Shown: positions 1-7,066, counted from the stretch's first letter. The stretch is 35,701 nt of DNA from Faecalibacterium prausnitzii (GCA_004558805.1 SFDE01000021.1:1-35701); one strand, 5' to 3'. Notes: generated from the sequence alone by a model not told the origin. Numbers and translations: made by a program.

Positions 1-82
1 TTCCGAACACAGAAGTTAAGCTCACTTGTGCCGAAGATAGTTAGCTGGAAACGGCTTGTGAAAATAGGTAGTCGCCGACTTG
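1..82 (+). rRNA. rrf: 5S ribosomal RNA, 3' part
   Basis: The window opens inside a 5S rRNA. The conserved core CCGAACACAGAAGTTAAGC is at about 3-21, and the 3' strand ends near GTCGCCGACT at about 71-80. The 5' third is outside the window. A strong intrinsic terminator follows at once, so this is the end of an rrn operon. The exact 3' end is estimated. Confidence 0.9.
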
Positions 83-91
83 AACAGAAAG

Positions 92-120
92 CTCTGAGAT
101 GAAAGTCTCAGGGTTTTTTT
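92..120 (+). terminator. Intrinsic terminator of the rRNA operon
   Basis: An 8-bp stem (92-99 with 106-113, six-base loop) is followed by seven T residues at 114-120. It sits about 10 bases after the 5S end. Confidence 0.9.
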
Positions 121-150
121 GTTGCGTTGGAATATCCTGTTTTACTCGGC

Positions 151-179
151 TTGACCTTTGAGGAACAGAGGAATATACT
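151..179 (+). promoter_or_regulatory. Sigma-A-type promoter of the Tat lipoprotein gene
   Basis: TTGACC at 151-156 and TATACT at 174-179 are separated by exactly 17 bases. Transcription would start near 186, giving a leader of about 75 bases. The leader can form a short CGGCTG/CAGCCG stem before the ribosome binding site. Confidence 0.7.
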
Positions 180-260
180 TATCTACGGCGGCTGTGCAAA
201 TAGCGGAATGGCAGCCGTGAACCACATGGGGGCTTTATTTTTATTATGGAGGAACCTACT

Positions 261-944
261 ATGAAACTGAAGTGCAAAATGGATCGCCGTCATTTCCTGC
301 AGCTTGCGGGAATGGTAGCTGCTGCAGGGACTCTTGCGGGGTGCGGCAAAAAAACGGTCAAGGAGCGCACCGCCGACAAGGTTGGCGAAGTGCTGAACAG
401 CATGATGGAGGAGAAGCTCAATGCGGACCAGCAGGGGGCTTCTTCGGCGGCTTCTGCCAGTGCGGAGTCAACGGCTGCTTCCTCCGAGGCGGCATCGGAG
501 TACCATGACGAGATCGGAGCAGAAGAGATCTACGAAAGCTATATGGTGGGCGATACATCCAGCGGCTATAACATCGCAAAGAAGGGCGACAACCGGATCG
601 AAGTTTCTGTTATCTGGGACGATGCAGAAGAAGTGCCCTATTATCTGGAAGAGCTTGCGCCTGCCTACGGAGCCTCTGCCGCAGGGGTCCATGACCATAG
701 CTGGGATGCAGAGGTGGACTTCTACTTTTTCCTGTCCCAGTCCATTCTCCGGGGCGAAACCATCAACGGCGGCGATGACGGCATCCGGGTGTGGGTCCCG
801 GCAGGCACCAAAGCAACCTGTTCGCTGCACGCATGGTCGGAGGATGGCGCATCCTTTGACCTTGACAGCGCAGAGTTTGAGCTGACCTCGGACAGCATTT
901 TTGAATACACCGGCGCTGCCGGTGTGGACGTCCAGCAGGAATAA
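261..944 (+). CDS. Tat-type lipoprotein of unknown function
   Basis: This is a 227-residue exported protein I cannot assign to a family. The N-terminus carries a twin-arginine pattern (DRRHFLQL, arginines 9-10), a short hydrophobic stretch and a lipobox LAGC with the lipidated cysteine at 28. That predicts folded export through Tat and anchoring to the outer face of the membrane. Residues about 55-75 are an Ala/Ser/Glu-rich linker; the rest is an acidic globular domain rich in aromatic residues, with no cofactor motif I recognise. I chose ATG 261 over the in-frame ATG at 246 because GGAGG at 248-252 lies at proper distance from 261 and overlaps the earlier start. The gene is monocistronic between its own promoter and a bidirectional terminator. 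Confidence 0.75.
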   Translation: MKLKCKMDRRHFLQLAGMVAAAGTLAGCGKKTVKERTADKVGEVLNSMMEEKLNADQQGASSAASASAESTAASSEAASEYHDEIGAEEIYESYMVGDTSSGYNIAKKGDNRIEVSVIWDDAEEVPYYLEELAPAYGASAAGVHDHSWDAEVDFYFFLSQSILRGETINGGDDGIRVWVPAGTKATCSLHAWSEDGASFDLDSAEFELTSDSIFEYTGAAGVDVQQE

Positions 945-960
945 ACCTCTGAAACGTAAA

Positions 961-1003
961 AGCACCCCGCACCGTGCAGTACAGATGCACGGTGCGGGGT
1001 GCT
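961..1003. terminator. Bidirectional terminator between convergent genes
   Basis: A perfect 18-bp stem (961-978 with 986-1003, seven-base loop) has short T tracts on both strands. It separates the rightward lipoprotein gene from leftward lepA. Confidence 0.9.
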
Positions 1004-1019
1004 TTGCGTAAGGGACCGT

Positions 1020-2831
1020 TTAATCGTCGGTGCTGTCCAGTTTGAGCACAGCGGTAAATGCCTCACTGGGCAGGGAAACGCTGCCCAGCTGGCGCATCTT
1101 CTTTTTGCCTTCCTTCTGCTTTTCCAGCAGCTTCTTTTTGCGGGAGATATCGCCGCCGTAACACTTGGCAAGCACATCCTTGCGCATTGCCTTGACGGTC
1201 TCCCGGGCGATGATCTTGCCGCCGATGGCAGCCTGAACCGGGATCTCAAAGAGGTTTCGTGGGATGTTGTCCCGGAGCTTTTCGCAGATCCGGCGCCCCT
1301 TGGCGTAGGCGTTGTCCCGGAACACGATCATGGACAGTGCGTCCACCGGCTCGCCGTTCAGCAGGAAGTCCAGCTTTACCAGATCGCTCTCCCGATACTC
1401 CTTGAACTCGTAGTCGTAGCTGGCGTAACCCCGGCTGCGGCTCTTGATGGCGTCAAAGAAGTCGTACACGATCTCGCCCAGAGGCAGGGCGTAGTGCAGG
1501 TCCACCCGCACATCGTCCAGATACTTCATGTCGATGAGCACGCCCCGCTTGCTCTGGCACAGGTCCATCAGACCGCCCACGTAGTCGTTGGGGGTGTACA
1601 GGTGCACATCCACAAAGGGCTCCTCCTGCTTGACGATGTTGGAGGGGTCCGGATAGTTGGAGGGGTTGTCAATCATCTCCACAGTGCCATCGGTAAGAGT
1701 CAGGCGGTAGCGGACGCTGGGGGTGGTGGTGATGATGTCCAGATCAAATTCCCGCTCCAGACGCTCGGTGATGATCTCCATGTGCAGCAGACCCAAAAAG
1801 CCGCACCGGAAACCGAAGCCCAGAGCAGCACTGGTCTCCAGGTCAAAGGTCAGGGAGGCGTCGTTGAGCTGCAGCTTTTCCAGTGCATCCTTCAGGTCCG
1901 GGTACTTGGCGCCGTCGGCGGGGTAGATGCCGCAGAACACCATGGGCTTCACCTGCCGGTAACCCGGCAGCGCCTCGGTGGTGGGGTTGGCGGCAAGGGT
2001 GACAGTGTCGCCCACACGGGTGTCCTGCACCGTCTTGATGCTGGCGGTGAGGTAGCCGACCTCGCCTGCCTCCAGCTGGTCGCAGGGGGTCAGGCTGGTG
2101 GCACCCATATGCCCCACCTCCACCAGAGTGAACTCTGCACCGGTCGCCATCAGGCGGATGGTGTCTCCGGGCTTCACGGTGCCCTCAAAGACGCGGATGT
2201 AGACGATGACGCCCTTGTAGCTGTCGTAAATGCTGTCAAAGATCAGCGCCTTGAGGGGGGCGTCCGGATCTCCGGTGGGGGCGGGGATGTCGGCGACTAC
2301 CCGCTCCAGCACCTGATCAACGTTCAGACCGGTCTTGGCGGAGACCCGGGGGGCATCCAGACAGGGCAGACCGATGACGTCCTCCACCTCCTGTGCCACC
2401 TCATCGGGGTGGGCGCTGGGCAGGTCGATCTTGTTCAGGATAGGCACCAGCTCCAGATCGTGCTCCAGTGCCATGTAGGTGTTGGCGAGGGTCTGCGCCT
2501 CCACGCCCTGAGTGGCGTCCACCACCAGAATGGCACCCTCGCAGGCAGCAAGGCTGCGGCTCACCTCGTAGGCAAAGTCCACGTGACCCGGAGTGTCGAT
2601 GAGGTTGAACATATAGTTTTTGCCGTTTTTGGCGGTGTAGTGCATGGTAACGGCACGCGCCTTGATGGTAATGCCACGCTCCCGCTCAATGTCCATGTTG
2701 TCCAGGATCTGGTCTTCCATGGTGCGCTCATCCACGCTTTTGGTCAGCTCCAGAATACGGTCCGACAGGGTGGATTTGCCGTGGTCGATGTGTGCAATGA
2801 TGCAAAAATTGCGGATGTTGTCTCTTGCCAT
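1020..2831 (-). CDS. lepA: Elongation factor 4 (LepA), ribosome-associated GTPase
   Basis: This 603-residue protein has the family's normal length. LepA is a translational GTPase that binds the ribosome and acts in elongation or initiation quality control and ribosome biogenesis. The G1 loop AHIDHGKST is at 13-21, DTPGH at 79-83 and NKID at 133-136; domains related to EF-G and the LepA-specific basic C-terminal domain (LysArg-rich near 560-590) follow. The start is supported by GGAGG about 8 bases upstream. It is the last gene of a leftward run and begins only 22 bases after alr ends, so the two are probably cotranscribed. It ends at the bidirectional terminator at 961-1003. Confidence 0.97.
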   Translation of the reverse strand: MARDNIRNFCIIAHIDHGKSTLSDRILELTKSVDERTMEDQILDNMDIERERGITIKARAVTMHYTAKNGKNYMFNLIDTPGHVDFAYEVSRSLAACEGAILVVDATQGVEAQTLANTYMALEHDLELVPILNKIDLPSAHPDEVAQEVEDVIGLPCLDAPRVSAKTGLNVDQVLERVVADIPAPTGDPDAPLKALIFDSIYDSYKGVIVYIRVFEGTVKPGDTIRLMATGAEFTLVEVGHMGATSLTPCDQLEAGEVGYLTASIKTVQDTRVGDTVTLAANPTTEALPGYRQVKPMVFCGIYPADGAKYPDLKDALEKLQLNDASLTFDLETSAALGFGFRCGFLGLLHMEIITERLEREFDLDIITTTPSVRYRLTLTDGTVEMIDNPSNYPDPSNIVKQEEPFVDVHLYTPNDYVGGLMDLCQSKRGVLIDMKYLDDVRVDLHYALPLGEIVYDFFDAIKSRSRGYASYDYEFKEYRESDLVKLDFLLNGEPVDALSMIVFRDNAYAKGRRICEKLRDNIPRNLFEIPVQAAIGGKIIARETVKAMRKDVLAKCYGGDISRKKKLLEKQKEGKKKMRQLGSVSLPSEAFTAVLKLDSTDD

Positions 2832-2853
2832 GTGGTTCCTCCAAAACGGGAAA

Positions 2854-4056
2854 TTATGCTTCCAGGATCCAGTCCTCTACAGCAACGGTGCTGCCATGCT
2901 CCAGATAGACCCGGGGCACCCGGCGGGAGACCCCGCAGAGCACCTCGTAGGGGATGGTATCGGTCTTGCGGGCGATGGTGGCGGCGTCATCGCTGACGGT
3001 GCCGCCCCACAGGATCGCCTCGTCGTCCTCTTTCAGGTCCGGCACGGCGCTGACGTCCACCATCATCTGATCCATGCACACCCTGCCCAGCACCGGGCAG
3101 GGCACACCGTGGATCTCCACGATGCCCTTGCCGCAGCTGAGGAGCCGGGGGTAGCCGTCGGCGTAGCCGGTGCACAGGGTGGCGACCCGCAGAGGCTTGT
3201 CTGCAATGAACTGGCGCCCGTAGCTGACAGACTGCCCGGGCTGCACCTCTTTGATCATGCTCACCACGGTCTTGAGGGTCATCACCGGGCGGAACTGCCC
3301 AAACCGCACCTCGTCGCTGGGGTCGTAGCCGTAGAGGATGATGCCGGGGCGTGCCATGCAGCGCTGCCGGGGCAGCCCTTCCGGCCAATCCGGGTGCAGC
3401 ATGACCCCGGCGGAGTTGTCACAGTGCACCAGCGGCGGTTCCTGCCCGGCATCCTTCAGGGCGTGGAACGCCTTGACGAACAGGGCGTGCTGCTGGGCGG
3501 TGTAGGCGATGTTTTCGGCGCTGGTGTCGTCTGCCACCGAGAAATGCTGGAACAGACCGGTCATTTCCAGCCCCGGCAGGGCGCAGACCGCCAGCATCTC
3601 CCGGATGGCAGCGTCAAAGTCCGTGCGCAGGGCAAAGCCGATGCGCCCCATGCCGGTGTCCGCCTTCAGGTGGATCTTTACCTTTCCGCCGGCGGCAAGG
3701 GCAGCGGCGCTCAGCGCCTTTGCCTGTGCCATGGAATAGCATGCCACGGTGATGTTGTCGGCGATGAGGGCGGCAGCGTAACTGGGCTGCACATGCCCCA
3801 GCACCAGAATGGGCAGGGTCTGCCCGCTTTTGCGCAGCTGCACCGCCTCGGTAAGGCAGCTCACTGCCAGCCATGCGGCGCCTTCCTCCGCAAAGATGCG
3901 GGCGCATTGCACCGCACCGTGACCGTAGCTGTCTGCCTTTACCACGGCACACAGGGGCAGGTCCCCGGCGCGTGCCTTGACGATGCGGAAATTATAGCGC
4001 AGGGCATCGAGGTCGATCTCTGCCCAGACATGTTTTTCAAAGGGTTGGGTCTGCAT
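2854..4056 (-). CDS. alr: Alanine racemase, PLP-dependent
   Basis: This 400-residue enzyme interconverts L- and D-alanine, supplying D-alanine for peptidoglycan. The PLP-binding lysine is Lys40 in AVVKADSYGHG. Later family motifs are SVSYGRQF (region of the second catalytic base, Tyr), GYADGYPR and CMDQMMVDVS. I placed the start at the ATG ending at 4056, giving MQTQPFEKHVWAEIDLDAL, the normal N-terminus of the family; a GGAAG Shine-Dalgarno lies upstream. A longer reading frame extends upstream but only through the neighbour's coding sequence. The start overlaps the 3' end of the ttcA-like gene by 20 bases, so translational coupling is likely. Confidence 0.95.
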   Translation of the reverse strand: MQTQPFEKHVWAEIDLDALRYNFRIVKARAGDLPLCAVVKADSYGHGAVQCARIFAEEGAAWLAVSCLTEAVQLRKSGQTLPILVLGHVQPSYAAALIADNITVACYSMAQAKALSAAALAAGGKVKIHLKADTGMGRIGFALRTDFDAAIREMLAVCALPGLEMTGLFQHFSVADDTSAENIAYTAQQHALFVKAFHALKDAGQEPPLVHCDNSAGVMLHPDWPEGLPRQRCMARPGIILYGYDPSDEVRFGQFRPVMTLKTVVSMIKEVQPGQSVSYGRQFIADKPLRVATLCTGYADGYPRLLSCGKGIVEIHGVPCPVLGRVCMDQMMVDVSAVPDLKEDDEAILWGGTVSDDAATIARKTDTIPYEVLCGVSRRVPRVYLEHGSTVAVEDWILEA

Positions 4057-4840
4057 GCTCTTCCACTTCCTTTTTTGATACTGTAAAACTGCCTCGCCCG
4101 GTGTGCAGGGGACGCCAGCCGTCAATGCCGCTTTCCTGCAGGGCGTGGAGGGTCTTTTGCCGAAAAGCGTGGTCCGAGCGGCAGCGCTCCCGGACGAACT
4201 CCTTGGTCTCTTCCCGGACGGTGACGCCATCGGCGGGGCACCGGCTCTTGACGATGGGCAGCCCTGCCTCCCGCACGGCGCATTGCACCTCGTATTCGGT
4301 GGCAAGGAGCATGGGGCGGATCAGGGTCAGGTCCCGGCGGGACAGGTAGGTGACGGGAGAAAAGCAGCCGATGCGCCCTTCCCGCCACAGGTTCATATAA
4401 AAGGTCTCCACGGCATCGTCCAGATGGTGTCCCAGAGCCACCTTGCTGCAGCCCAGCTCCTGTGCCGCCGTGTGGAGGGCACCCCGGCGCAGTTTGGCGC
4501 AGAGGGCGCAGGGGTTCTTTTCTTTGCGGTACTCGAACACCACCGGACCGATCTCGGTGCGGCGGATGTGGTAGGGGATGCCGTACCGGGCAAACAGCTC
4601 ACGGAGGGCGGAATAATCCATGGGCTGGTGGTCGAACTGAGGGTCCAGCGTCACCGCCACCACCTCATAGTCAAAGCCGATGTATCGGCGCAGAAGTGCC
4701 AACCCGATGGTCAGCGCCACGCTGTCCTTGCCGCCGGAAACGCCCACCATCACCCGGTCCCCCGGGGCGATCATATCGTAATCCTGCACCGCCTTGCGCA
4801 TCAGTCCGCACAGGCGCTGCATTGCTTTTGGCTCACTCAT
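4037..4840 (-). CDS. TtcA-family tRNA sulfur-transfer ATPase (PP-loop)
   Basis: This 267-residue protein is of the N-type ATP-pyrophosphatase superfamily. The PP-loop SGGKDS at 35-40 would adenylate a tRNA base. Cysteines 111 and 114 (PCALC) with Cys201 (KSRC) match the three iron-sulfur ligands of TtcA-type enzymes, which make 2-thiocytidine in tRNA. Length and cysteine spacing fit TtcA better than TilS (tRNA-lysidine synthetase), which lacks this cysteine set. The exact modified base cannot be told from sequence. The first codon overlaps the stop of the upstream membrane-protein gene as ATGA (4837-4840), and the 3' end overlaps alr. Confidence 0.8.
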   Translation of the reverse strand: MSEPKAMQRLCGLMRKAVQDYDMIAPGDRVMVGVSGGKDSVALTIGLALLRRYIGFDYEVVAVTLDPQFDHQPMDYSALRELFARYGIPYHIRRTEIGPVVFEYRKEKNPCALCAKLRRGALHTAAQELGCSKVALGHHLDDAVETFYMNLWREGRIGCFSPVTYLSRRDLTLIRPMLLATEYEVQCAVREAGLPIVKSRCPADGVTVREETKEFVRERCRSDHAFRQKTLHALQESGIDGWRPLHTGRGSFTVSKKEVEEHADPTL

Positions 4841-5406
4841 GACAGGCTCACACTTTCTACAAGATTGACGATGTCATTGATGGAGGCAAGCTTGGTAAGC
4901 CCCGAGATGTAAAGCACCTCGCCGTCCGGGTACTGGACCGTGGCAAGGACGGCGTAATAGGTCTGGATATCACAGCGCACGGCAGTGACGGTGGCACCCT
5001 CTACCGTGATGTTCGCTTTCCGGGGCTTGATGACGCCGTAGGCGGTGCGCAGGTCCTGCTGGGACTGGGCAAGGAAATCCTCGTAAGTGTCCTTGTCTCC
5101 CCGCTGGAACATGACGGTCTGGTAGTCCTCCTTGTCCGCAGACTCGGCGGTGGAAAGCTGCAGCACCGTGCCCAGAGAGGGGTCCTGGGTCATGGCGCAT
5201 TCCTTCCAGATGGTGCTGTCGTAGTACACCGATACCCCGTTGGAGCCGGTGTAGCGGGTGTCGGGGTTGGCAGGGGTGTGACGGTTCACCACAAGGGTGA
5301 GGATAATGTAGGCGACAATGCCCAGACAGATAAAGATGCCCATGGCGGTGAGCAGCTTTGCGCTGCGGCGCTGGGCAGAAGAGTTGTGGTCGATGTCGTT
5401 TGGCAT
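4837..5406 (-). CDS. Single-pass membrane protein of unknown function
   Basis: This 189-residue protein has a short basic, polar N-terminus, one membrane helix at about 18-41 and an extracellular domain of about 145 residues. The outer domain contains VSVYYDSTIW and ends with a segment (SGLTKLASINDIVNLVESVSLS) typical of small stress- or lipoprotein-like domains that probe misfolding. I cannot name the family. The start at 5406 is preceded by AAGGAG at nine bases; longer in-frame extension upstream crosses promoter sequence and is rejected. It is the first gene of the leftward unit and is coupled by an ATGA overlap to the ttcA-like gene. Confidence 0.7.
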   Translation of the reverse strand: MPNDIDHNSSAQRRSAKLLTAMGIFICLGIVAYIILTLVVNRHTPANPDTRYTGSNGVSVYYDSTIWKECAMTQDPSLGTVLQLSTAESADKEDYQTVMFQRGDKDTYEDFLAQSQQDLRTAYGVIKPRKANITVEGATVTAVRCDIQTYYAVLATVQYPDGEVLYISGLTKLASINDIVNLVESVSLS

Positions 5407-5458
5407 GGAAAAATTCTCCTTGTTTAAAGCGGGCGGCAAAAGCTGCCCATATCCTTTA

Positions 5459-5464
5459 TAGTAT
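5459..5464 (-). promoter_or_regulatory. Possible -10 element for the leftward ttcA-alr-lepA unit
   Basis: On the minus strand TATACT occurs about 55 bases before the start at 5406. The hexamer 17 bases upstream (TACAAT) is a poor -35, so this is only a candidate. The 5407-5627 stretch otherwise holds no gene. Confidence 0.3.
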
Positions 5465-5627
5465 AGCACAACAGCGGGCAAAATTGTAGCGGGCACAAAG
5501 GGAAAATATGCCCCGGCGGGCAAAAAAGTTTTTTGAAAATCCAAAATCAGAAAACGTGAGTTTTTAAGAGAAAACAGGAGCATTTGAGAGATTTAAAATA
5601 TTGGGCTGAAAAAATCCGAAAATGATG

Positions 5628-5656
5628 TTGACACGGACCTTTTTGTGATGTATACT
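5628..5656 (+). promoter_or_regulatory. Promoter of the rplM-rpsI operon
   Basis: TTGACA at 5628-5633 and TATACT at 5651-5656 are separated by 17 bases, close to consensus. Transcription would begin near 5663. Confidence 0.85.
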
Positions 5657-5663
5657 GACACAT

Positions 5664-5682
5664 GCGCCCCCAGAAAGGGCGC
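5664..5682 (+). promoter_or_regulatory. 5' hairpin in the rplM leader
   Basis: A GCGCCC/GGGCGC stem (5664-5669 with 5677-5682) sits at the very 5' end of the predicted mRNA, about 20 bases before the SD. Autogenous L13 leaders are known in Firmicutes, but the hairpin here is too short to call one. It may simply protect the 5' end. Confidence 0.4.
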
Positions 5683-5719
5683 CTGAAACGTACAAAAAGC
5701 TTATCAGGAGGAAATAGAT

Positions 5720-6148
5720 ATGAGCACTACTCTCGTAAAGCCCGCTGAAGTCGAGCGCAAGTGGTACCTGCTCGACGCTGCCGGCAAGAGCCTGGGTCAC
5801 GTCGCTGCTGAGGCTGCCGTTCTGCTGCGCGGCAAGCAGAAGGTCGATTTCACCCCCAACGTGGACTGCGGCGATTTTGTGGTCGTCATCAACTGCGATC
5901 AGGCAGTTCTGACCGGCAAGAAGGCTGAGCAGAAGTTCCACATCACCCACAGCAAGTACATCGGCGGTCTGAAGAAGATCCAGTACAGCAAGCTGATGGC
6001 TGAGCACAGCGATCTGGCTATGACCTACGCTGTCAAGGGCATGATCCCTTCCAACACCATCGGTGCTAAGGCACTGACCCGCCTGCACTGCTACCAGGGT
6101 GCCGAGCACGCTCACGCAGCTCAGAAGCCCGAGAAGATCGAGTTCTAA
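5720..6148 (+). CDS. rplM: 50S ribosomal protein L13
   Basis: This 142-residue protein is the normal length for L13, an early-assembly protein of the large subunit. It shows the family pattern: a KWYLLDAAGKSLGHVA start, DCGDFVVVINCD in the middle and KGMIPSNTIG near 113. AGGAGG lies at good distance before ATG 5720. It is the first gene of the usual L13-S9 operon, with rpsI 17 bases downstream. Confidence 0.97.
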   Translation: MSTTLVKPAEVERKWYLLDAAGKSLGHVAAEAAVLLRGKQKVDFTPNVDCGDFVVVINCDQAVLTGKKAEQKFHITHSKYIGGLKKIQYSKLMAEHSDLAMTYAVKGMIPSNTIGAKALTRLHCYQGAEHAHAAQKPEKIEF

Positions 6149-6165
6149 GAAGGAGGCAATCGAAC

Positions 6166-6490
6166 ATGTACGAAACCAAACCTTATTTCTACGGCACTGG
6201 TCGTCGTAAGGATTCCGTTGCCCGCGTTCGCGTTTACACCGGCACCGGCAAGATCACCATCAACGATCGTGATATCGACAACTACTTTGGTCTGGAGACC
6301 CTGAAGCTGATCGTCCGTTCTCCGCTGGTCCTGCTGGGACGGTCTGAGCCGCGCCCTGCTGCAGCAGAGCGATGAGAACCGTGCTGTGCTGAAGAAGGCT
6401 GGCTTCCTGACCCGCGATCCTCGTATGAAGGAGCGTAAGAAGTACGGTCTGAAGGCTGCACGTCGTGCTCCCCAGTTCTCTAAGCGCTGA
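6166..6490 (+). pseudogene. rpsI: 30S ribosomal protein S9, internal deletion with frameshift
   Basis: S9 is normally about 130 residues and its C-terminal tail reaches the ribosomal P site. Here the first 56 residues (through SPLVL at about 6333) are normal S9. The next recognisable S9 sequence, DGLSRALLQQ onward, begins at about 6338 in the +1 frame and continues for 50 residues to the intact C-terminus PQFSKR and TGA at 6488-6490. About 24 central residues (roughly 70-75 bases) are missing and the two halves are out of frame. As it stands, translation ends at 6375 after 69 residues with a nonsense tail. S9 is expected to be needed for normal growth, so either a second copy exists elsewhere or the sequence has an assembly or read error. 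The SD AAGGAGG before ATG 6166 is intact. Confidence 0.85.
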
Positions 6491-6576
6491 TTTTATTTTC
6501 AGATGCAATTTTACGGTCCTGCCGAGGCAGGACCGTTTTTTTGTTGCAGCATTCCGGGAGAACTGGGGAGCACGAC
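6462..6576. repeat. 19-bp inverted repeat flanking the rpsI terminator
   Basis: Bases 6462-6480, the last codons of rpsI, recur as an exact reverse complement at 6558-6576, just past the terminator. The rpsI terminator hairpin lies nested inside. Match stops sharply at both ends. Confidence 0.85.
6513..6542 (+). terminator. Terminator of the rplM-rpsI operon
   Basis: A 10-bp GC-rich stem (6513-6522 with 6527-6536, loop CGAG) is followed by a T run to 6542. Confidence 0.92.
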
Positions 6577-6675
6577 AGCGCATGTCCGGCGGTTGCCCCG
6601 TAAGGGGTGAGCTGGATGCGCTTTGAAGCAATACGATGATAAATTTGACGCAATTATGAACTTTTTGCGTGTGTA

Positions 6676-6703
6676 TTGACTTTTCTGCGCAGAAGCATAT
6701 AAT
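6676..6703 (+). promoter_or_regulatory. Promoter of the predicted antitoxin RNA
   Basis: TTGACT at 6676-6681 and TATAAT at 6698-6703 are 16 bases apart. The spacer contains a perfect 12-bp palindrome (TTCTGCGCAGAA, 6683-6694) that could be an operator. No open reading frame with an SD follows; a terminator hairpin begins about 45 bases after the expected start. Confidence 0.75.
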
Positions 6704-6709
6704 AAAGGT

Positions 6710-6792
6710 AGCGAAAGGAAATCGATCAGAGGTTTCTTTGGACGCACAAAAGCGAACCCCCTCGGAGAGAGCAGCTCCGAGGGGGTTCATTT
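6710..6792 (+). ncRNA. Predicted antisense RNA antitoxin (type I TA)
   Basis: From a start near 6710 this RNA would be about 80 bases and end at the hairpin 6754-6788. Its 5' part contains a 12-base sequence (6722-6733) identical to plus-strand bases 6876-6887, and GGACGCAC (6740-6747) close to GGGCGCAC (6897-6904). The toxin mRNA is read from the minus strand, so both segments are complementary to that mRNA, one just inside the toxin reading frame and one between its SD and start codon. It would therefore cover the toxin start. This matches the arrangement known for par/Fst-type systems. The RNA itself is inferred and unproven. Confidence 0.65.
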
Positions 6793-6887
6793 GTGCTTAC
6801 TTGCCCTTACGATGACGGTCAAGCCACTTGCAGACATAATATGATATTACGTCTGCTGCGACAGTCACGAGAAGGTCGATCAGAGGT
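6722..6887. repeat. Direct repeats of the toxin-antitoxin locus
   Basis: TCGATCAGAGGT occurs exactly at 6722-6733 and at 6876-6887. A second, 7-of-8 repeat follows each copy (6740-6747 and 6897-6904). They lie on opposite sides of the shared terminator, like the DRa and DRb repeats of Fst/par loci. Confidence 0.85.
6754..6788. terminator. Shared bidirectional terminator of toxin and antitoxin RNAs
   Basis: A perfect 14-bp stem (6754-6767 with 6775-6788, seven-base loop) is flanked by a further outer inverted repeat GCACAAA/TTTGTGC (6744-6750 with 6790-6796). T-rich tracts follow on both strands. It sits between the converging small RNA and the toxin stop codon. Confidence 0.85.
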
Positions 6888-6895
6888 CCATTCAC
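6797..6895 (-). CDS. Small membrane peptide, predicted type I toxin
   Basis: A GTG start at 6895 gives a 32-residue peptide. Residues about 5-22 (PLIDLLVTVAADVISYYV) form one hydrophobic helix, and the tail CKWLDRHRKGK is positively charged. This is the shape of Fst/holin-like type I toxins that damage the membrane from inside. A near-perfect SD, AAGGAGG, ends eight bases before GTG. ATG within AATGGA is out of frame, so GTG is the start. The gene has its own promoter (6944-6972) and terminates at the hairpin shared with the antisense RNA. Similar short peptides ending in CKWLDR occur in many Firmicutes, as far as I recall, often unannotated. Toxicity is inferred from architecture. Confidence 0.75.
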   Translation of the reverse strand: MNGPLIDLLVTVAADVISYYVCKWLDRHRKGK

Positions 6896-6943
6896 TGGGC
6901 GCACCTCCTTTCTGTTGCCAGATTGGAGCAGGGCAGCAAGATA

Positions 6944-6972
6944 ATAATATCACATTTTTCCCTATGCTACAA
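6944..6972 (-). promoter_or_regulatory. Promoter of the toxin mRNA
   Basis: On the minus strand TTGTAG (6967-6972) and TATTAT (6944-6949) are 17 bases apart, with an extended -10 TGA directly before the -10. Transcription would start near 6937, leaving a leader of about 40 bases. Confidence 0.65.
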
Positions 6973-6973
6973 C

Positions 6974-7014
6974 AACAAACGCCTCCCCGGCGATGGACCG
7001 GGGAGGCGTTTGTT
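6974..7014. terminator. Hairpin insulating the toxin locus
   Basis: A perfect 17-bp stem (6974-6990 with 6998-7014, seven-base loop) directly upstream of the toxin -35. Its ends are TTTGTT-like on both strands, so it may stop transcription coming from either side. Confidence 0.65.
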
Positions 7015-7066
7015 ATGCGATCCTGGGCGTTGCGTGTGCCCGGAAGTTAGCGGGGATCATGCCGCA

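Noticed and set aside
4057..4305. N-terminal extension of alanine racemase by 83 residues
   Set aside because: The extension reads through the ttcA-like gene out of frame and is not related to the family.
6331..6343. Programmed ribosomal frameshift in rpsI
   Set aside because: A frameshift would not restore the roughly 24 missing residues, and no slippery site with a downstream pseudoknot is seen.
6511..6747. 78-codon minus frame beginning RPKKPLIDFL
   Set aside because: It overlaps the rpsI terminator and antitoxin promoter. Its first codons resemble the toxin start only because it reads the direct-repeat copy that forms the antitoxin target sequence; there is no SD.
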